Source: Microvirga massiliensis (GTDB lineage Bacteria; Pseudomonadota; Alphaproteobacteria; Rhizobiales; Beijerinckiaceae). From it: a stretch of DNA of 64,000 bases. How positions within the stretch are numbered: position 1 is the first letter of the stretch; the number at the start of each line of letters is the position of its first letter. The position numbers and the translations under genes are program-made. The notes below the pieces were generated by a model that had not been told where the DNA came from, did no database searches, and was given only the letters and a program-made list of their open reading frames with translations. The stretch spans positions 225,539 through 289,538 of the forward strand of contig NZ_LN811357.1 in the NCBI RefSeq assembly GCF_001006805.1, written 5' to 3'. Of this stretch, positions 33,215 through 40,444 are shown piece by piece.

Positions 33215-33239
33215 GGAACGCCTTGCCCCGGGGGACGTT
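33215..33239 (+). promoter_or_regulatory. EcfG-type general-stress promoter
   Basis: GGAAC (33215-33219), 16 bp, CGTT (33236-33239): an exact consensus match. The predicted start of transcription near 33246 gives a ~27-nt leader to the DUF2267 gene at 33273. Confidence 0.75.
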
Positions 33240-33272
33240 GTCTCCGGTCAGGGGGCTGCCCGGAGCCGCCTC

Positions 33273-33776
33273 ATGAGCGCGACCGGCCTCGACGTCTTCG
33301 ACGAGACTCTCCAAGCCACCCATATCTGGCTCGACGAGCTCACGGCCGAGCTCGGGCCCGACCGGCATGTCGCGTGGCACATGCTCGGCGCGGTGCTGCG
33401 CGCCCTTCGAGACCGCCTGCCGCTGGAACTCGCCGCTCCTCTCGGCTCGCAGCTGCCCTTGCTGATCCGAGGGATCTACTATGATCAATGGCGGACCGTG
33501 GGCCTGCCGTCCCGCTATCGATCTCTGGAAGAGTTCCTCGATTCTGTGCTCGATCACGCCGGCGCATCCTGGTCCGTCGACCCGCAGGATGCGGCGATCG
33601 CCGTATTCGACGTCCTGGCCCGGCATTTGCCCGAGGGGCAGATCCGGAAGCTCCGCGATAGCCTTCCCGCGGAGATCCGCGCGCTCTGGTCCGATCCTGC
33701 GCAGGATGTCGGAGATGCAGGCGACATAGGTCCGGTCACGGCACATCCGGAGGACATCCGCAATATCCGGACGTGA
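33273..33776 (+). CDS. DUF2267 domain protein
   Basis: 167 residues. DUF2267 spans ~8-125: FDETLQATHIWLDELTAELG, AWHMLGAVLRALRDRLPLE, GSQLPLLIRGIYYDQWR, and the second helical half LDHAGASWSVDPQDAAIAV, VLARHLPEGQIRKLRDSLP. Members are soluble helical-repeat proteins of unknown function, often induced by stress or hypoxia. ATG 33273 has GGAG 7 nt upstream; the longer frame from 33195 would include the promoter. An exact EcfG promoter at 33215-33239 places it in the general stress regulon. The last ~30 residues (after LWSDPAQD) look disordered. Confidence 0.85.
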   Translation: MSATGLDVFDETLQATHIWLDELTAELGPDRHVAWHMLGAVLRALRDRLPLELAAPLGSQLPLLIRGIYYDQWRTVGLPSRYRSLEEFLDSVLDHAGASWSVDPQDAAIAVFDVLARHLPEGQIRKLRDSLPAEIRALWSDPAQDVGDAGDIGPVTAHPEDIRNIRT

Positions 33777-33918
33777 GGAGGTTGGTCACGGGACTTGCGC
33801 AGATCCAGGCATTGCCGCGCCTGCCTCCAAAATTGCCTCGCCTGCGGTTCGCAACGACGCAGTGGATCCGGAGACTACTTGCGTTTCCGGCCGTGCTCAT
33901 CCGTAATTACGTCCTCTT

Positions 33919-34003
33919 CGTCCTTGCGAGCACAGTGAAGCAATCCAGGGGCGTATTCGTCGAAGGGTAGATTGCTTCGCCTCCGGCTCACAAGGACGAT
34001 GAG
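33919..34003. repeat. Dispersed palindromic repeat, copy 5
   Basis: TCGTCCTTGCGAGCACAGTG, AAGCAATCC, a centre around TTCGTCGAAGGG, GATTGCTTCGCCTCCGGCTC, then ACAAGGACGATGAG. Left and right ends are complementary (CGTCCTTG/CAAGGACG). It separates the DUF2267 gene from the convergent hybrid kinase. Confidence 0.75.
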
Positions 34004-34059
34004 AAAATGTTCGATGCGGCATGGGACGCAGGCATTGTGCTGGAACAAGCACTGTCCGT

Positions 34060-36186
34060 TCAAGACCTCCGGAACGCAGCGTCGCCGGTTGCTTCGCAGG
34101 AGGATGTCACGACCGCCGCGATGGCAAGCGCGAGCTCTTCCTGGAGGAACGGCTTCGTCAGGCGCGGGATGTCGAGTTCGGTTCGCTCCGCCAGCGCCGC
34201 ATGGCCGCTCACAAGCAGGATCGGCATTTCGGGCCAACGGCTGCGAATCCGTTTCGCCAGTTCGAGCCCCGTCATTCCCGGCATGGCATAGTCCGTTATC
34301 ACGAGATCGACCGATGCATTTTCCTGCAGCACCGCGAGGGCTGCCTCGCCGGTTGAGGCCTCGAAGACCGTGTGGCCGAGATCCTCGAGCATTGCAGCCG
34401 CGCCCATCAGGACGAGGGGGTCGTCCTCGACGAGGAGCACGGTGCATGCCCGCTGAGGCAGATGCGTTCGGTCGTCCCTCGCCGCATCTTCCGGAAGTGG
34501 CTCGCCCTGCGGTAACCACAATTCGGCCGTCGTCCCGCTTCCGATCGCACTCTTGAGTCTTAAGGCGCCGTTGGATTGAACGGCAAGGCCATGGATCATG
34601 GAGAGGCCCAGGCCCGTGCCCTTGCCGACTCCTTTTGTCGTGAAGAAGGGTTCGATGGCGCGGGCCAACGTAGCCGAGTCCATTCCCATCCCGGTGTCGC
34701 TCACCGAAATGCAGATATAGGGACCTGCGCTCAACCCTATTTCGTTGAGGCGAAGTACCTCTTCTGCACGGGCCGCAATCGTGATCGTGCCGCTGGTCGG
34801 CATCGCATCCCGCGCATTCACGACAAGATTCAGAAGCGCCATTTCGAGCTGGTTCGGATCGACCTCGACAGGTGGAAGATCCGGTGGGAATTGCGTCAGG
34901 ATCCGGATATTGGACCCGAGCGTTCGGGATAAAAGATCGGTCATGTCCGAAACGAGCTTCGGCACGTCGACCACCTGAGGCGTGAGATCCTGGCGGCGGG
35001 CGAATGCGAGCAGCCTTTGTGTCAGTGCGGCTCCTCGTTGAGCACCCTGAATCGCTCCTTCCAGCAATCGGCCTGCACGCTCATCATCCTTGATGCGCTT
35101 CCGCAGCAGATCGAGATTCCCCAGAATCACGGCAAGCAGGTTGTTGAAATCGTGAGCGATACCGCCCGTGAGCTGGCCGATGCTTTCCATTTTCTGGGAT
35201 TGCAATAATTGCTGCTCGGCCGCGAGACGTTGCTCACTCTCTTGTCTGAGCCGGAGAAGCGCTTGTTGCTTCGATTGCGCCCGCCGCAGCGCAAGCCATG
35301 AGACGACCAGCAGAACCAGAGCCGAAAGCGCCGCCACGGCGCCGTAAATTCGCAGATGCCGATACCATCGGATGAGAATGACATCGGCATCAATACCGAA
35401 CGCGACATAAACGGGATACGGGACAACGTGGCGATAGGTATAAATGCGCTCGCGCCGGTCGGCAGTGGAATTTCCCGACAGAACCTTCCCTTCTGGCCGG
35501 CTTGCGATGCTTTGCATAAGAAGGCTCTCGGCCTCCAAACGCGTATTCGCCCATCGAAGCGGAGCCCGCGCGAGGATCTCGCCATCTGCGCGCACCAGTT
35601 CCGCCTCGTGTGGGACGGGAGGAGCAGCCTTCTCGAAGAACCGCGCGAAATATTCCGGGCTGAGCGCGACGTGAATGATACCGTCGAACCGTCCATCCCG
35701 CGTGGATCGACGGCGGCTGACGGCGAATGACAGAGTCCGGGTCGCCTTGCCCTCGAAGACGGCGCTGATATACGTCCCTGCATTCTGCTCCTGTTGAGCC
35801 TTGAACCACTCCCGCTCGGAGATCGTGACAGCCGGATCCCACGCCTGACTTCCGGCACGGACATGGCCGCTCGCATCTGTAATCCAGATCGAGACTGCCT
35901 GTTCGAGAGGAGCCTTGAGGCTGCGCAGGAACGCACTCGTCTCCGGCGTCGCGATCTCTTCCCACGACATGCTCCAAATCCGATCGTCGACGCGCCCGAT
36001 GGCCAGATCGACCGTGTCGAAGACCTTGCGTGCGTGCTCGTGAAGGATGGAGGCCGTGCGTGCGATGGTATCCTCGCTTTCGCGCAAGACCTCTCCCCGG
36101 TTCCAATACGCCGCGGCCACGAACACAATCGCAGGGATGAGGAGAGAGGCCACCAGCAGCAGCCGGTGGAGGCGAACCGAAGTCAT
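34060..36186 (-). CDS. Membrane hybrid histidine kinase with receiver domain
   Basis: About 708 residues from ATG 36184-36186 (MTSVRLHRLLLVASLLIPAI). TM1 is ~9-27 and TM2 ~270-290; between them lies a ~240-residue periplasmic sensor of Cache type (WITDASGHVRAGSQAWDP, DGRFDGIIHVALSPEYFARF). The cytoplasmic H-box is GGIAHDFNNLLAVILGNLDL, the N-box NLVVNARDAMP, the G-boxes DTGMGMD and GKGTGLGLSMIHG. A C-terminal receiver has VLLVEDD, phospho-Asp in VITDYAMPG and Lys in LTKPF. Such kinases phosphorylate their own receiver and an outside partner. The frame continues to 36636, but that part is not protein-like and overlies the sRNA candidate. The ligand is unknown. Confidence 0.88.
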   Translation of the reverse strand: MTSVRLHRLLLVASLLIPAIVFVAAAYWNRGEVLRESEDTIARTASILHEHARKVFDTVDLAIGRVDDRIWSMSWEEIATPETSAFLRSLKAPLEQAVSIWITDASGHVRAGSQAWDPAVTISEREWFKAQQEQNAGTYISAVFEGKATRTLSFAVSRRRSTRDGRFDGIIHVALSPEYFARFFEKAAPPVPHEAELVRADGEILARAPLRWANTRLEAESLLMQSIASRPEGKVLSGNSTADRRERIYTYRHVVPYPVYVAFGIDADVILIRWYRHLRIYGAVAALSALVLLVVSWLALRRAQSKQQALLRLRQESEQRLAAEQQLLQSQKMESIGQLTGGIAHDFNNLLAVILGNLDLLRKRIKDDERAGRLLEGAIQGAQRGAALTQRLLAFARRQDLTPQVVDVPKLVSDMTDLLSRTLGSNIRILTQFPPDLPPVEVDPNQLEMALLNLVVNARDAMPTSGTITIAARAEEVLRLNEIGLSAGPYICISVSDTGMGMDSATLARAIEPFFTTKGVGKGTGLGLSMIHGLAVQSNGALRLKSAIGSGTTAELWLPQGEPLPEDAARDDRTHLPQRACTVLLVEDDPLVLMGAAAMLEDLGHTVFEASTGEAALAVLQENASVDLVITDYAMPGMTGLELAKRIRSRWPEMPILLVSGHAALAERTELDIPRLTKPFLQEELALAIAAVVTSSCEATGDAAFRRS

Positions 36187-36434
36187 CAGGGGATGGTCCT
36201 CACGGAGATATGCGGGAATGAGAGAAGACCTCATCTGGTCGGCTTCGACATTCTTCGCTCCGGCGCCATCGCGGCTATTGCTCGGCCTTACCATCAGACT
36301 GCGGACCGGGCTTCCTCCTCGGCCCTGTATCATGCTCCCTCGGGAACGAGGCCGGGAGACCTGACTTAATGTCACGGCCGGCCTCCGTCGAGGGGCAGAC
36401 CAGAGACGTCCGAAAAGCCGCCAATGATCAGGGC

Positions 36435-36461
36435 AAAAAGAGAGCGCCTCGCGGGCGCTCT
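36435..36461 (-). terminator. Intrinsic terminator of the candidate sRNA
   Basis: On the minus strand AGAGCGCC, loop CGCGA, GGCGCTCT, then CTTTTTG: an 8-bp perfect GC-rich stem with a five-U tract. It is the most canonical terminator in the window. It would also stop readthrough from 36658-36909 into the kinase gene. Confidence 0.85.
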
Positions 36462-36516
36462 TGAAGTCTTCGGCCCGTGCACAAGGGGAATGCGGGGAGG
36501 ATCCGGGCCGGTATAT
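36435..36516 (-). ncRNA. Candidate EcfG-dependent small RNA with C-rich loop (GsrN-like)
   Basis: Directly visible: an exact EcfG promoter (36523-36547, minus) is followed ~7 nt later by an ~82-nt stretch with no ORF. It contains (a) hairpin CGGCCCG/CGGGCCG (36510-36504 with 36477-36471) closing a 26-nt loop that holds CCUCCCC and UUCCCC, and (b) an intrinsic terminator, stem AGAGCGCC/GGCGCTCT (36461-36441) with CTTTTTG. Known: Caulobacter GsrN is a stress-sigma-dependent RNA whose C-rich loop pairs with G-rich ribosome-binding sites. This is the same architecture, not demonstrated homology. The position is between the hybrid kinase and the 83-residue protein gene. Exact ends are predictions. 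Confidence 0.6.
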
Positions 36517-36522
36517 TCTTCC

Positions 36523-36547
36523 AACGTTGCTCGGGACGTTGCGTTCC
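36523..36547 (-). promoter_or_regulatory. EcfG-type general-stress promoter of the sRNA candidate
   Basis: On the minus strand GGAAC (36547-36543), 16 bp, CGTT (36526-36523): exact consensus. No coding start follows before the terminator at 36461, so its transcript is non-coding or a leader. Confidence 0.72.
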
Positions 36548-36657
36548 AGCTTGGCGACAGCAAAATCGTTCGTCGAGCGCGCTGACTCGAGTGAACCGCA
36601 CCGGGCGCCGAGTCGCCGGCCATGGTCAGCGATCATCGCCTCGAGAGGATCAGCGCC

Positions 36658-36909
36658 TCATTCCGCGAAGCGAACGAGGGCACGTAGCCCTTCGATCAGA
36701 TGGCTGCGCTGGGCGTCCGTCAAAGCCCCTTGGCAGGTCGCATCGATGAGCGCGGCCAACTCCTCGGCGCCGGGGCGCCGTTCCCGGATCTCGCTCGCCC
36801 ACATGGCGATCCGGGAGGCCTTGGCGGCACAGGACGGACACTCGTCGATGATCTCGTGAGCGAGGGTGAGGATGCTCTCGATGGGCGAGACGTCGGAATT
36901 GTCTTTCAT
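36658..36909 (-). CDS. Small protein with CPSC motif
   Basis: 83 residues, not a recognised family. It is predominantly helical and acidic (SPIESILTLAHEIIDECPSC, SEIRERRPGAEELAALIDA, SHLIEGLRALVRFAE) with two cysteines spaced C-x-x-C near residue 24 and a third at ~58. The CxxC could bind metal or be redox-active; this is a guess. It begins 15 bp after the stop of the secreted 108-residue protein gene, so the two are cotranscribed from the EcfG promoter at 37277-37302, which would make it a stress-induced protein. It is not NepR-like. Confidence 0.65.
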   Translation of the reverse strand: MKDNSDVSPIESILTLAHEIIDECPSCAAKASRIAMWASEIRERRPGAEELAALIDATCQGALTDAQRSHLIEGLRALVRFAE

Positions 36910-36924
36910 GACCGTGCAGAGGGC

Positions 36925-37251
36925 TTACTTGGGCTCGATGCTCGGGTCACCGCCCGGGGTTCCCGGCGGTGGGATCACCCGCGTGGTGCCGGGATCGGGC
37001 GGCCGGATCGCCATATCGGGCGCGATGTCAGTCGGCGGATGGATCACGCCGTCGCTCCGGTCCAGGCGCTCGCTCAAGTTCTCGTCCGGCCGGTTCATCG
37101 AGCCGGTGGAGCGCGGATCCTGGGGTCCGGTGCTCTCGGACCGAGGCGTCTGCGGGTTCGCCGGCACAGGTGCGGCTGTCTGGGCTTGTAACGGTGCAAT
37201 GCCTGTCAGAAGGCTGATTGTCACCGTACTCGCGCAAAGAAGCGCTTTCAT
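36925..37251 (-). CDS. Secreted proline-rich small protein
   Basis: 108 residues from ATG 37249-37251 with GGGAGATCACC before it. A Sec signal peptide (~1-23, ending LQAQ-T) precedes a Pro/Asp/Arg-rich, apparently disordered mature part (AAPVPANPQTPRSESTGP, DGVIHPPTDIAPDMAIRPPD, RVIPPPGTPGGDPSIEP). Similar short exported proteins occur in Methylobacteriaceae and relatives without known function. An exact EcfG promoter at 37277-37302 gives a ~20-nt leader. The longer frame to 37398 is rejected because it runs through the promoter. Confidence 0.72.
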   Translation of the reverse strand: MKALLCASTVTISLLTGIAPLQAQTAAPVPANPQTPRSESTGPQDPRSTGSMNRPDENLSERLDRSDGVIHPPTDIAPDMAIRPPDPGTTRVIPPPGTPGGDPSIEPK

Positions 37252-37276
37252 GGTGATCTCCCGTCCATACGGAAAG

Positions 37277-37302
37277 AACGCAGCCCTGGAAAATATCGTT
37301 CC
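37277..37302 (-). promoter_or_regulatory. EcfG-type general-stress promoter
   Basis: On the minus strand GGAAC (37302-37298), 17 bp, CGTT (37280-37277): exact consensus. It drives the 108- and 83-residue protein genes and is divergent from the exact site at 37412-37436. Confidence 0.75.
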
Positions 37303-37411
37303 AGCGAGTTCGACAGGCGTTGCAGCAGGCGCTGCTCTCGCAAGGCAGGCGCGATCTTTGTCTGACCATTTTCGGCTCACGCGAACATCCGCCTGCACGC
37401 CGTCTTTTTCG

Positions 37412-37436
37412 GGAACGTTCGCATCCGAGGTCCGTT
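37412..37436 (+). promoter_or_regulatory. EcfG-type general-stress promoter
   Basis: GGAAC (37412-37416), 16 bp, CGTT (37433-37436): exact consensus. The predicted transcript start near 37443 gives a ~42-nt leader to the DUF1236 gene at 37485. Confidence 0.78.
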
Positions 37437-37484
37437 TGACTTGCCGACGGCTACAGCCGGATCAGAATTCAACGGAGTGTCAAG

Positions 37485-38675
37485 ATGCGTTACACATTGC
37501 TCACCACGGTCGCCGTGGCGACTCTCGCGCTGGGTGGCCAAGTCGCCCTTGCGCAAACCGGTCAATCGCCCAGCGCGACCTCGAGCCCAATGAAGCCGCC
37601 GGTCAGTTCCTCCGAGACCTCGGGCAGGTCGGAGACTGCACCGGTTCAGAGCCGCGGCTCGAGCACCTCTTCGGACCGATCGGAAGCCCAATCGAGCCAG
37701 AACCAGCGTCAGGGCGCCTCTTCGCGGGAGGATTCCCGCTCGTCCTCCGCGAGTTCCTCCTCGACCCAGGGTCAGCATCCGACCACCAGCGCAAAGGAGA
37801 GCTCACAGGATTCAGCCCGGTCTCCGGATAGCCAGCAGCGCGGTTCGCAAGGATCCTCGCAATCGGCCACGGATACCAGAACAGGCGCTGGTTCGGCATC
37901 GCGCGCCGATACCGATCGCCAGCAGCGGACTCGGCAGGAGGAAACCTCTCAGTCGAAAACGGCCGACCAGCCACGCTCGACCACTGGCGCGAACCGGCAG
38001 CGGGAAGGCTCGACCGGTTCGACAGCGACACAGCAGCGCCCGAACGATGCACGGCAGGAACCGGGCACCGCTCGCAGCTCGACTTCGGATCAGAGGAGCA
38101 CCAGCGAAAGCACGTCCGGCCCATCCAGGTCCGGCGCCCTGGCGAGCCTGAATTCCGAGCAGCACTCGGAGGTGACCCAGGCCTTCACGAGCAAGAGCGT
38201 CAATACGGTTTCGAAAGTGAACTTCGACGTCTCGGTCGGCGCAACGGTCACGAGTGACGTGCACTTGGCGCCTGTGCCGGACGAGGTCGTGCGGATCCTG
38301 CCGCAATACCGCGGTTACCGATACGTGGTTGTGCGCGACGAGATCGTGATCGTGGAGCCCCGGACGAAGCGGGTCGTCGAGGTGATTTCCAAATCCGGCA
38401 CACCGCACCGCTCGTCGGCTTCGCTCAGCCTTAGCACGGAGCAGCGCCGCAAGCTGAAGAGCTCGGTAGAGACGACCGGATCGACCAGATCCTCATCCAC
38501 CCGGATCGAGCTTCGGCAGGGCGAGACGCTACCGCAGGACGTCACCCTCATCGAGGTCCCGGACACCATCGTCACCGAGATCCCCGAGCTTCGCACCTAC
38601 CGCTACGTGGTGATCGGTGACGAGATCGCCATCGTCCAACCCGATACCCGCCGCGTGATCGAGATCATCGAGTGA
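37485..38675 (+). CDS. Exported double-DUF1236 protein with Ser/Gln-rich linker
   Basis: 396 residues. Signal peptide MRYTLLTTVAVATLALGG with cleavage after ALAQ (~23). Residues ~25-215 are low-complexity Ser/Gln/Arg/Thr. Two DUF1236 units follow: one at ~230-300 (HLAPVPDEVVRILPQYRGYR, VVRDEIVIVEPRTKRVVEVI) and one at ~315-396 (DVTLIEVPDTIVTEIPELR, VVIGDEIAIVQPDTRRVIEI). DUF1236 is an alphaproteobacterial periplasmic domain of unknown function; one copy behind a shorter linker is usual. ATG 37485 has GGAG upstream and an exact EcfG promoter at 37412. A 14-bp hairpin terminates the unit. It is probably envelope-associated and stress-induced. Confidence 0.88.
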   Translation: MRYTLLTTVAVATLALGGQVALAQTGQSPSATSSPMKPPVSSSETSGRSETAPVQSRGSSTSSDRSEAQSSQNQRQGASSREDSRSSSASSSSTQGQHPTTSAKESSQDSARSPDSQQRGSQGSSQSATDTRTGAGSASRADTDRQQRTRQEETSQSKTADQPRSTTGANRQREGSTGSTATQQRPNDARQEPGTARSSTSDQRSTSESTSGPSRSGALASLNSEQHSEVTQAFTSKSVNTVSKVNFDVSVGATVTSDVHLAPVPDEVVRILPQYRGYRYVVVRDEIVIVEPRTKRVVEVISKSGTPHRSSASLSLSTEQRRKLKSSVETTGSTRSSSTRIELRQGETLPQDVTLIEVPDTIVTEIPELRTYRYVVIGDEIAIVQPDTRRVIEIIE

Positions 38676-38680
38676 GTTCT

Positions 38681-38713
38681 CCTGCAGGGGGCGGTCTATC
38701 CGCCCCCTGCAGG
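38681..38713 (+). terminator. Strong hairpin after the DUF1236 gene
   Basis: CCTGCAGGGGGCGG (38681-38694), loop TCTAT, CCGCCCCCTGCAGG (38700-38713), then TTGTTC: a perfect 14-bp stem 5 bp after the stop. Confidence 0.8.
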
Positions 38714-38788
38714 TTGTTCACCACCAAGGATCCGAGTGGCCCGTGCCGAGGATGCTCCCTGGTTTCGGGCAGGATGTCATTCCGCGGC

Positions 38789-39352
38789 CTAGACATTAGC
38801 CTTGTGATGGCGCCCTTCCCGGAATTCCTCGATCATCTTCTTGCAGAAGGCCGGGAGGTCGTCCGGCTTTCTCGATGTCACGAGCCCGTTATCGGTCACC
38901 ACCTCCTCGTTCACCCACTGGGCGCCGGCGTTCTTCAGGTCGGCCTCGAGAGACGGCCACGAGGTCATGCGCCTGCCTTTCACGCCACCCGCATTGATCA
39001 GGGTCCAGGGGCCGTGACAGATCGCAGCGATCGGCTTTCCGGTTTCAACGAAATGGCGCACGAAGGCGATCGCCTTGGGCTCGAGCCTGAGCATGTCGGG
39101 ATTGATGACCCCGCCCGGGAGCACGAGGGCCTCGAAGCTGTCCGGCTTCGCGCGATCGAGTGATTCCTCCACGGGGATCTGGTCGCCCTTGTCGTGGTGA
39201 TTATAGCCTTGAATGGAGCCGGATCTCGGGGAAACGATACGAACCGTCGCCCCGGCTTCCTTGAGCGCCCTCACGGGTTCCGTCAGTTCGACCTGCTCGA
39301 CTCCATCGGTGGCCAGAACGGCGACGGTGTGCCCATCCAATTCCTTCGCCAT
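38789..39352 (-). CDS. DJ-1/PfpI-family protein (type 1 glutamine-amidotransferase-like)
   Basis: 187 residues from ATG 39350-39352 with AAGGAG upstream. The PfpI fold is shown by KELDGHTVAVLATDGVEQVE, the Glu in that strand-turn, EALVLPGGVINPD, and the nucleophile elbow AAICHGPW with Cys ~112 followed by His. Members act as proteases, glyoxalases or protein deglycases against methylglyoxal; this subgroup (ATDGVEQVEL start) is typical of stress-induced YraA/PfpI proteins. The longer frame to 39541 has no family similarity and covers an exact EcfG promoter (39390-39414), which gives a ~31-nt leader. Confidence 0.9.
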   Translation of the reverse strand: MAKELDGHTVAVLATDGVEQVELTEPVRALKEAGATVRIVSPRSGSIQGYNHHDKGDQIPVEESLDRAKPDSFEALVLPGGVINPDMLRLEPKAIAFVRHFVETGKPIAAICHGPWTLINAGGVKGRRMTSWPSLEADLKNAGAQWVNEEVVTDNGLVTSRKPDDLPAFCKKMIEEFREGRHHKANV

Positions 39353-39389
39353 GGCGATAACTCCTTGCTGAGGGGATTCAGGGGGCTTG

Positions 39390-39414
39390 AACGGGCTCGA
39401 ACCCACGTCGTTCC
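39390..39414 (-). promoter_or_regulatory. EcfG-type general-stress promoter
   Basis: On the minus strand GGAAC (39414-39410), 16 bp, CGTT (39393-39390): exact consensus, reading into the DJ-1/PfpI gene at 39352. Confidence 0.77.
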
Positions 39415-39539
39415 AGCTATGTCCGCACTCACAATGTCGCGCCTCTTTCGGCTTCCTGGCCGCTCCGATTCGAGCCGGCACAAGGCCCCATGGATTCGTT
39501 CCATGAGCTTGGCAAACCTTTGCAAGGAGTGAGCTGCCC

Positions 39540-39713
39540 ATGCACAGGTCGCTGAGAGTCCGCTTGAATCGTTTCCTCGCCCTCTCCGTCGCGAGAGGCT
39601 CCTGCCGGTGCCAGACGCCTCTGCCGGAGGAACCCTCTCTGGCAGGAGCCGTTCTCGAAGCGGCTCTGATCCAAGCCGCCGATTATCGCCAGCTGCAGCT
39701 TGGCTCGGGATAA
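39540..39713 (+). CDS. Possible small protein (57 residues)
   Basis: A short frame from ATG 39540 to TAA 39713, with AAGGAGTGAG 6-9 nt upstream. The product starts MHRSLRVRLNRFLALSVARG and ends AADYRQLQLGSG. No family recognised. An exact EcfG promoter lies inside the frame (39630-39654), which argues that either this frame or the promoter is accidental. Low confidence. Confidence 0.3.
   Translation: MHRSLRVRLNRFLALSVARGSCRCQTPLPEEPSLAGAVLEAALIQAADYRQLQLGSG
39630..39654 (+). promoter_or_regulatory. EcfG-type promoter upstream of response regulator
   Basis: GGAAC (39630-39634), 16 bp, CGTT (39651-39654): exact consensus, ~155 bp upstream of the response-regulator ATG at 39809. The leader would be long (~148 nt). 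Confidence 0.6.
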
Positions 39714-39808
39714 TCCAGTCTGGAGGGGTTGCGTAGGCGGCGCACATTCCTCTACGTCATATTTTGACCTTAGTTGTTGGGGGCGCGATTCTTTGGGGCA
39801 TTGCAGGC

Positions 39809-40192
39809 ATGCGCATTCTTCTCGTCGAGGATGAGGCCGCGATCCGCGAGATCACAGCCTCCGAACTCCGCGACTCGGGTTACGAGGTCATAGAGGCCGA
39901 AACCGGCGACGAAGCCCTGAGCTTTCTCGATAAGGGAGACCTGCCCGACGTGCTCTTCACCGATATACGCCTTCCGGGGAAAGCGGACGGATGGGCGGTT
40001 GCGGAGCGGTTCCGGGCAGCGAAGCCGTCCCTGCCGGTGCTCTATGCGACGGGATATTCGGTCTCGCAGAACCCAGTCGAAGGATCCCTGTTCTTCCGAA
40101 AGCCATACCGGCCGAGCCAAGTCGTATGGGCCATCGTCGCCCTCACGGGTCGGCGCCCCGAGCAGCCACCGGTGAGCGGCGATCAGGTCTGA
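39809..40192 (+). CDS. Single-domain response regulator
   Basis: 127 residues, one receiver domain and no output. MRILLVEDEAAIREITASEL carries the acidic pair, the phospho-Asp is in DVLFTDIRLPG (~50), the Thr/Ser switch in VLYATGYS (~82) and the Lys in FFRKPYRPSQV (~102). The spacing and the FRKPY ending resemble the receivers that follow HWE and hybrid kinases. It probably relays phosphate between the nearby kinases (34060, 43170, 44927). The chosen ATG is the first with family similarity; the frame itself opens at 39764 (TTG). It is followed 252 bp later by the stressosome operon. The upstream EcfG site suggests stress induction. Confidence 0.87.
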   Translation: MRILLVEDEAAIREITASELRDSGYEVIEAETGDEALSFLDKGDLPDVLFTDIRLPGKADGWAVAERFRAAKPSLPVLYATGYSVSQNPVEGSLFFRKPYRPSQVVWAIVALTGRRPEQPPVSGDQV

Positions 40193-40444
40193 CGAGGTCG
40201 CCCGAGTTGATACGGGCGTCCGCTATCGCTCCCGCCTGCAAGGATTGCTTCTGCCTCGATGCGGGCTTGCTTGAAGAAGTGAAACGTCTCCGTCTGGCCT
40301 GACTTTAGCCATCGCCTTCAGAGCCGGGCGGAAGAATAGGTGCCGGACGCCATCTTACGGCCGCAGGAGACAAGCTTGTCGGCAACGTGTAGTCACCGAT
40401 GCGCCGGCAACGAGTACTCCGGCCTGCAACCAAGGGGGCACACA

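Noticed and set aside
36187-36636. N-terminal extension of the hybrid kinase
   Set aside because: The extra ~150 residues are not family-like and overlap a stress promoter, a hairpin RNA and a perfect terminator; the ATG at 36186 begins directly before TM1.
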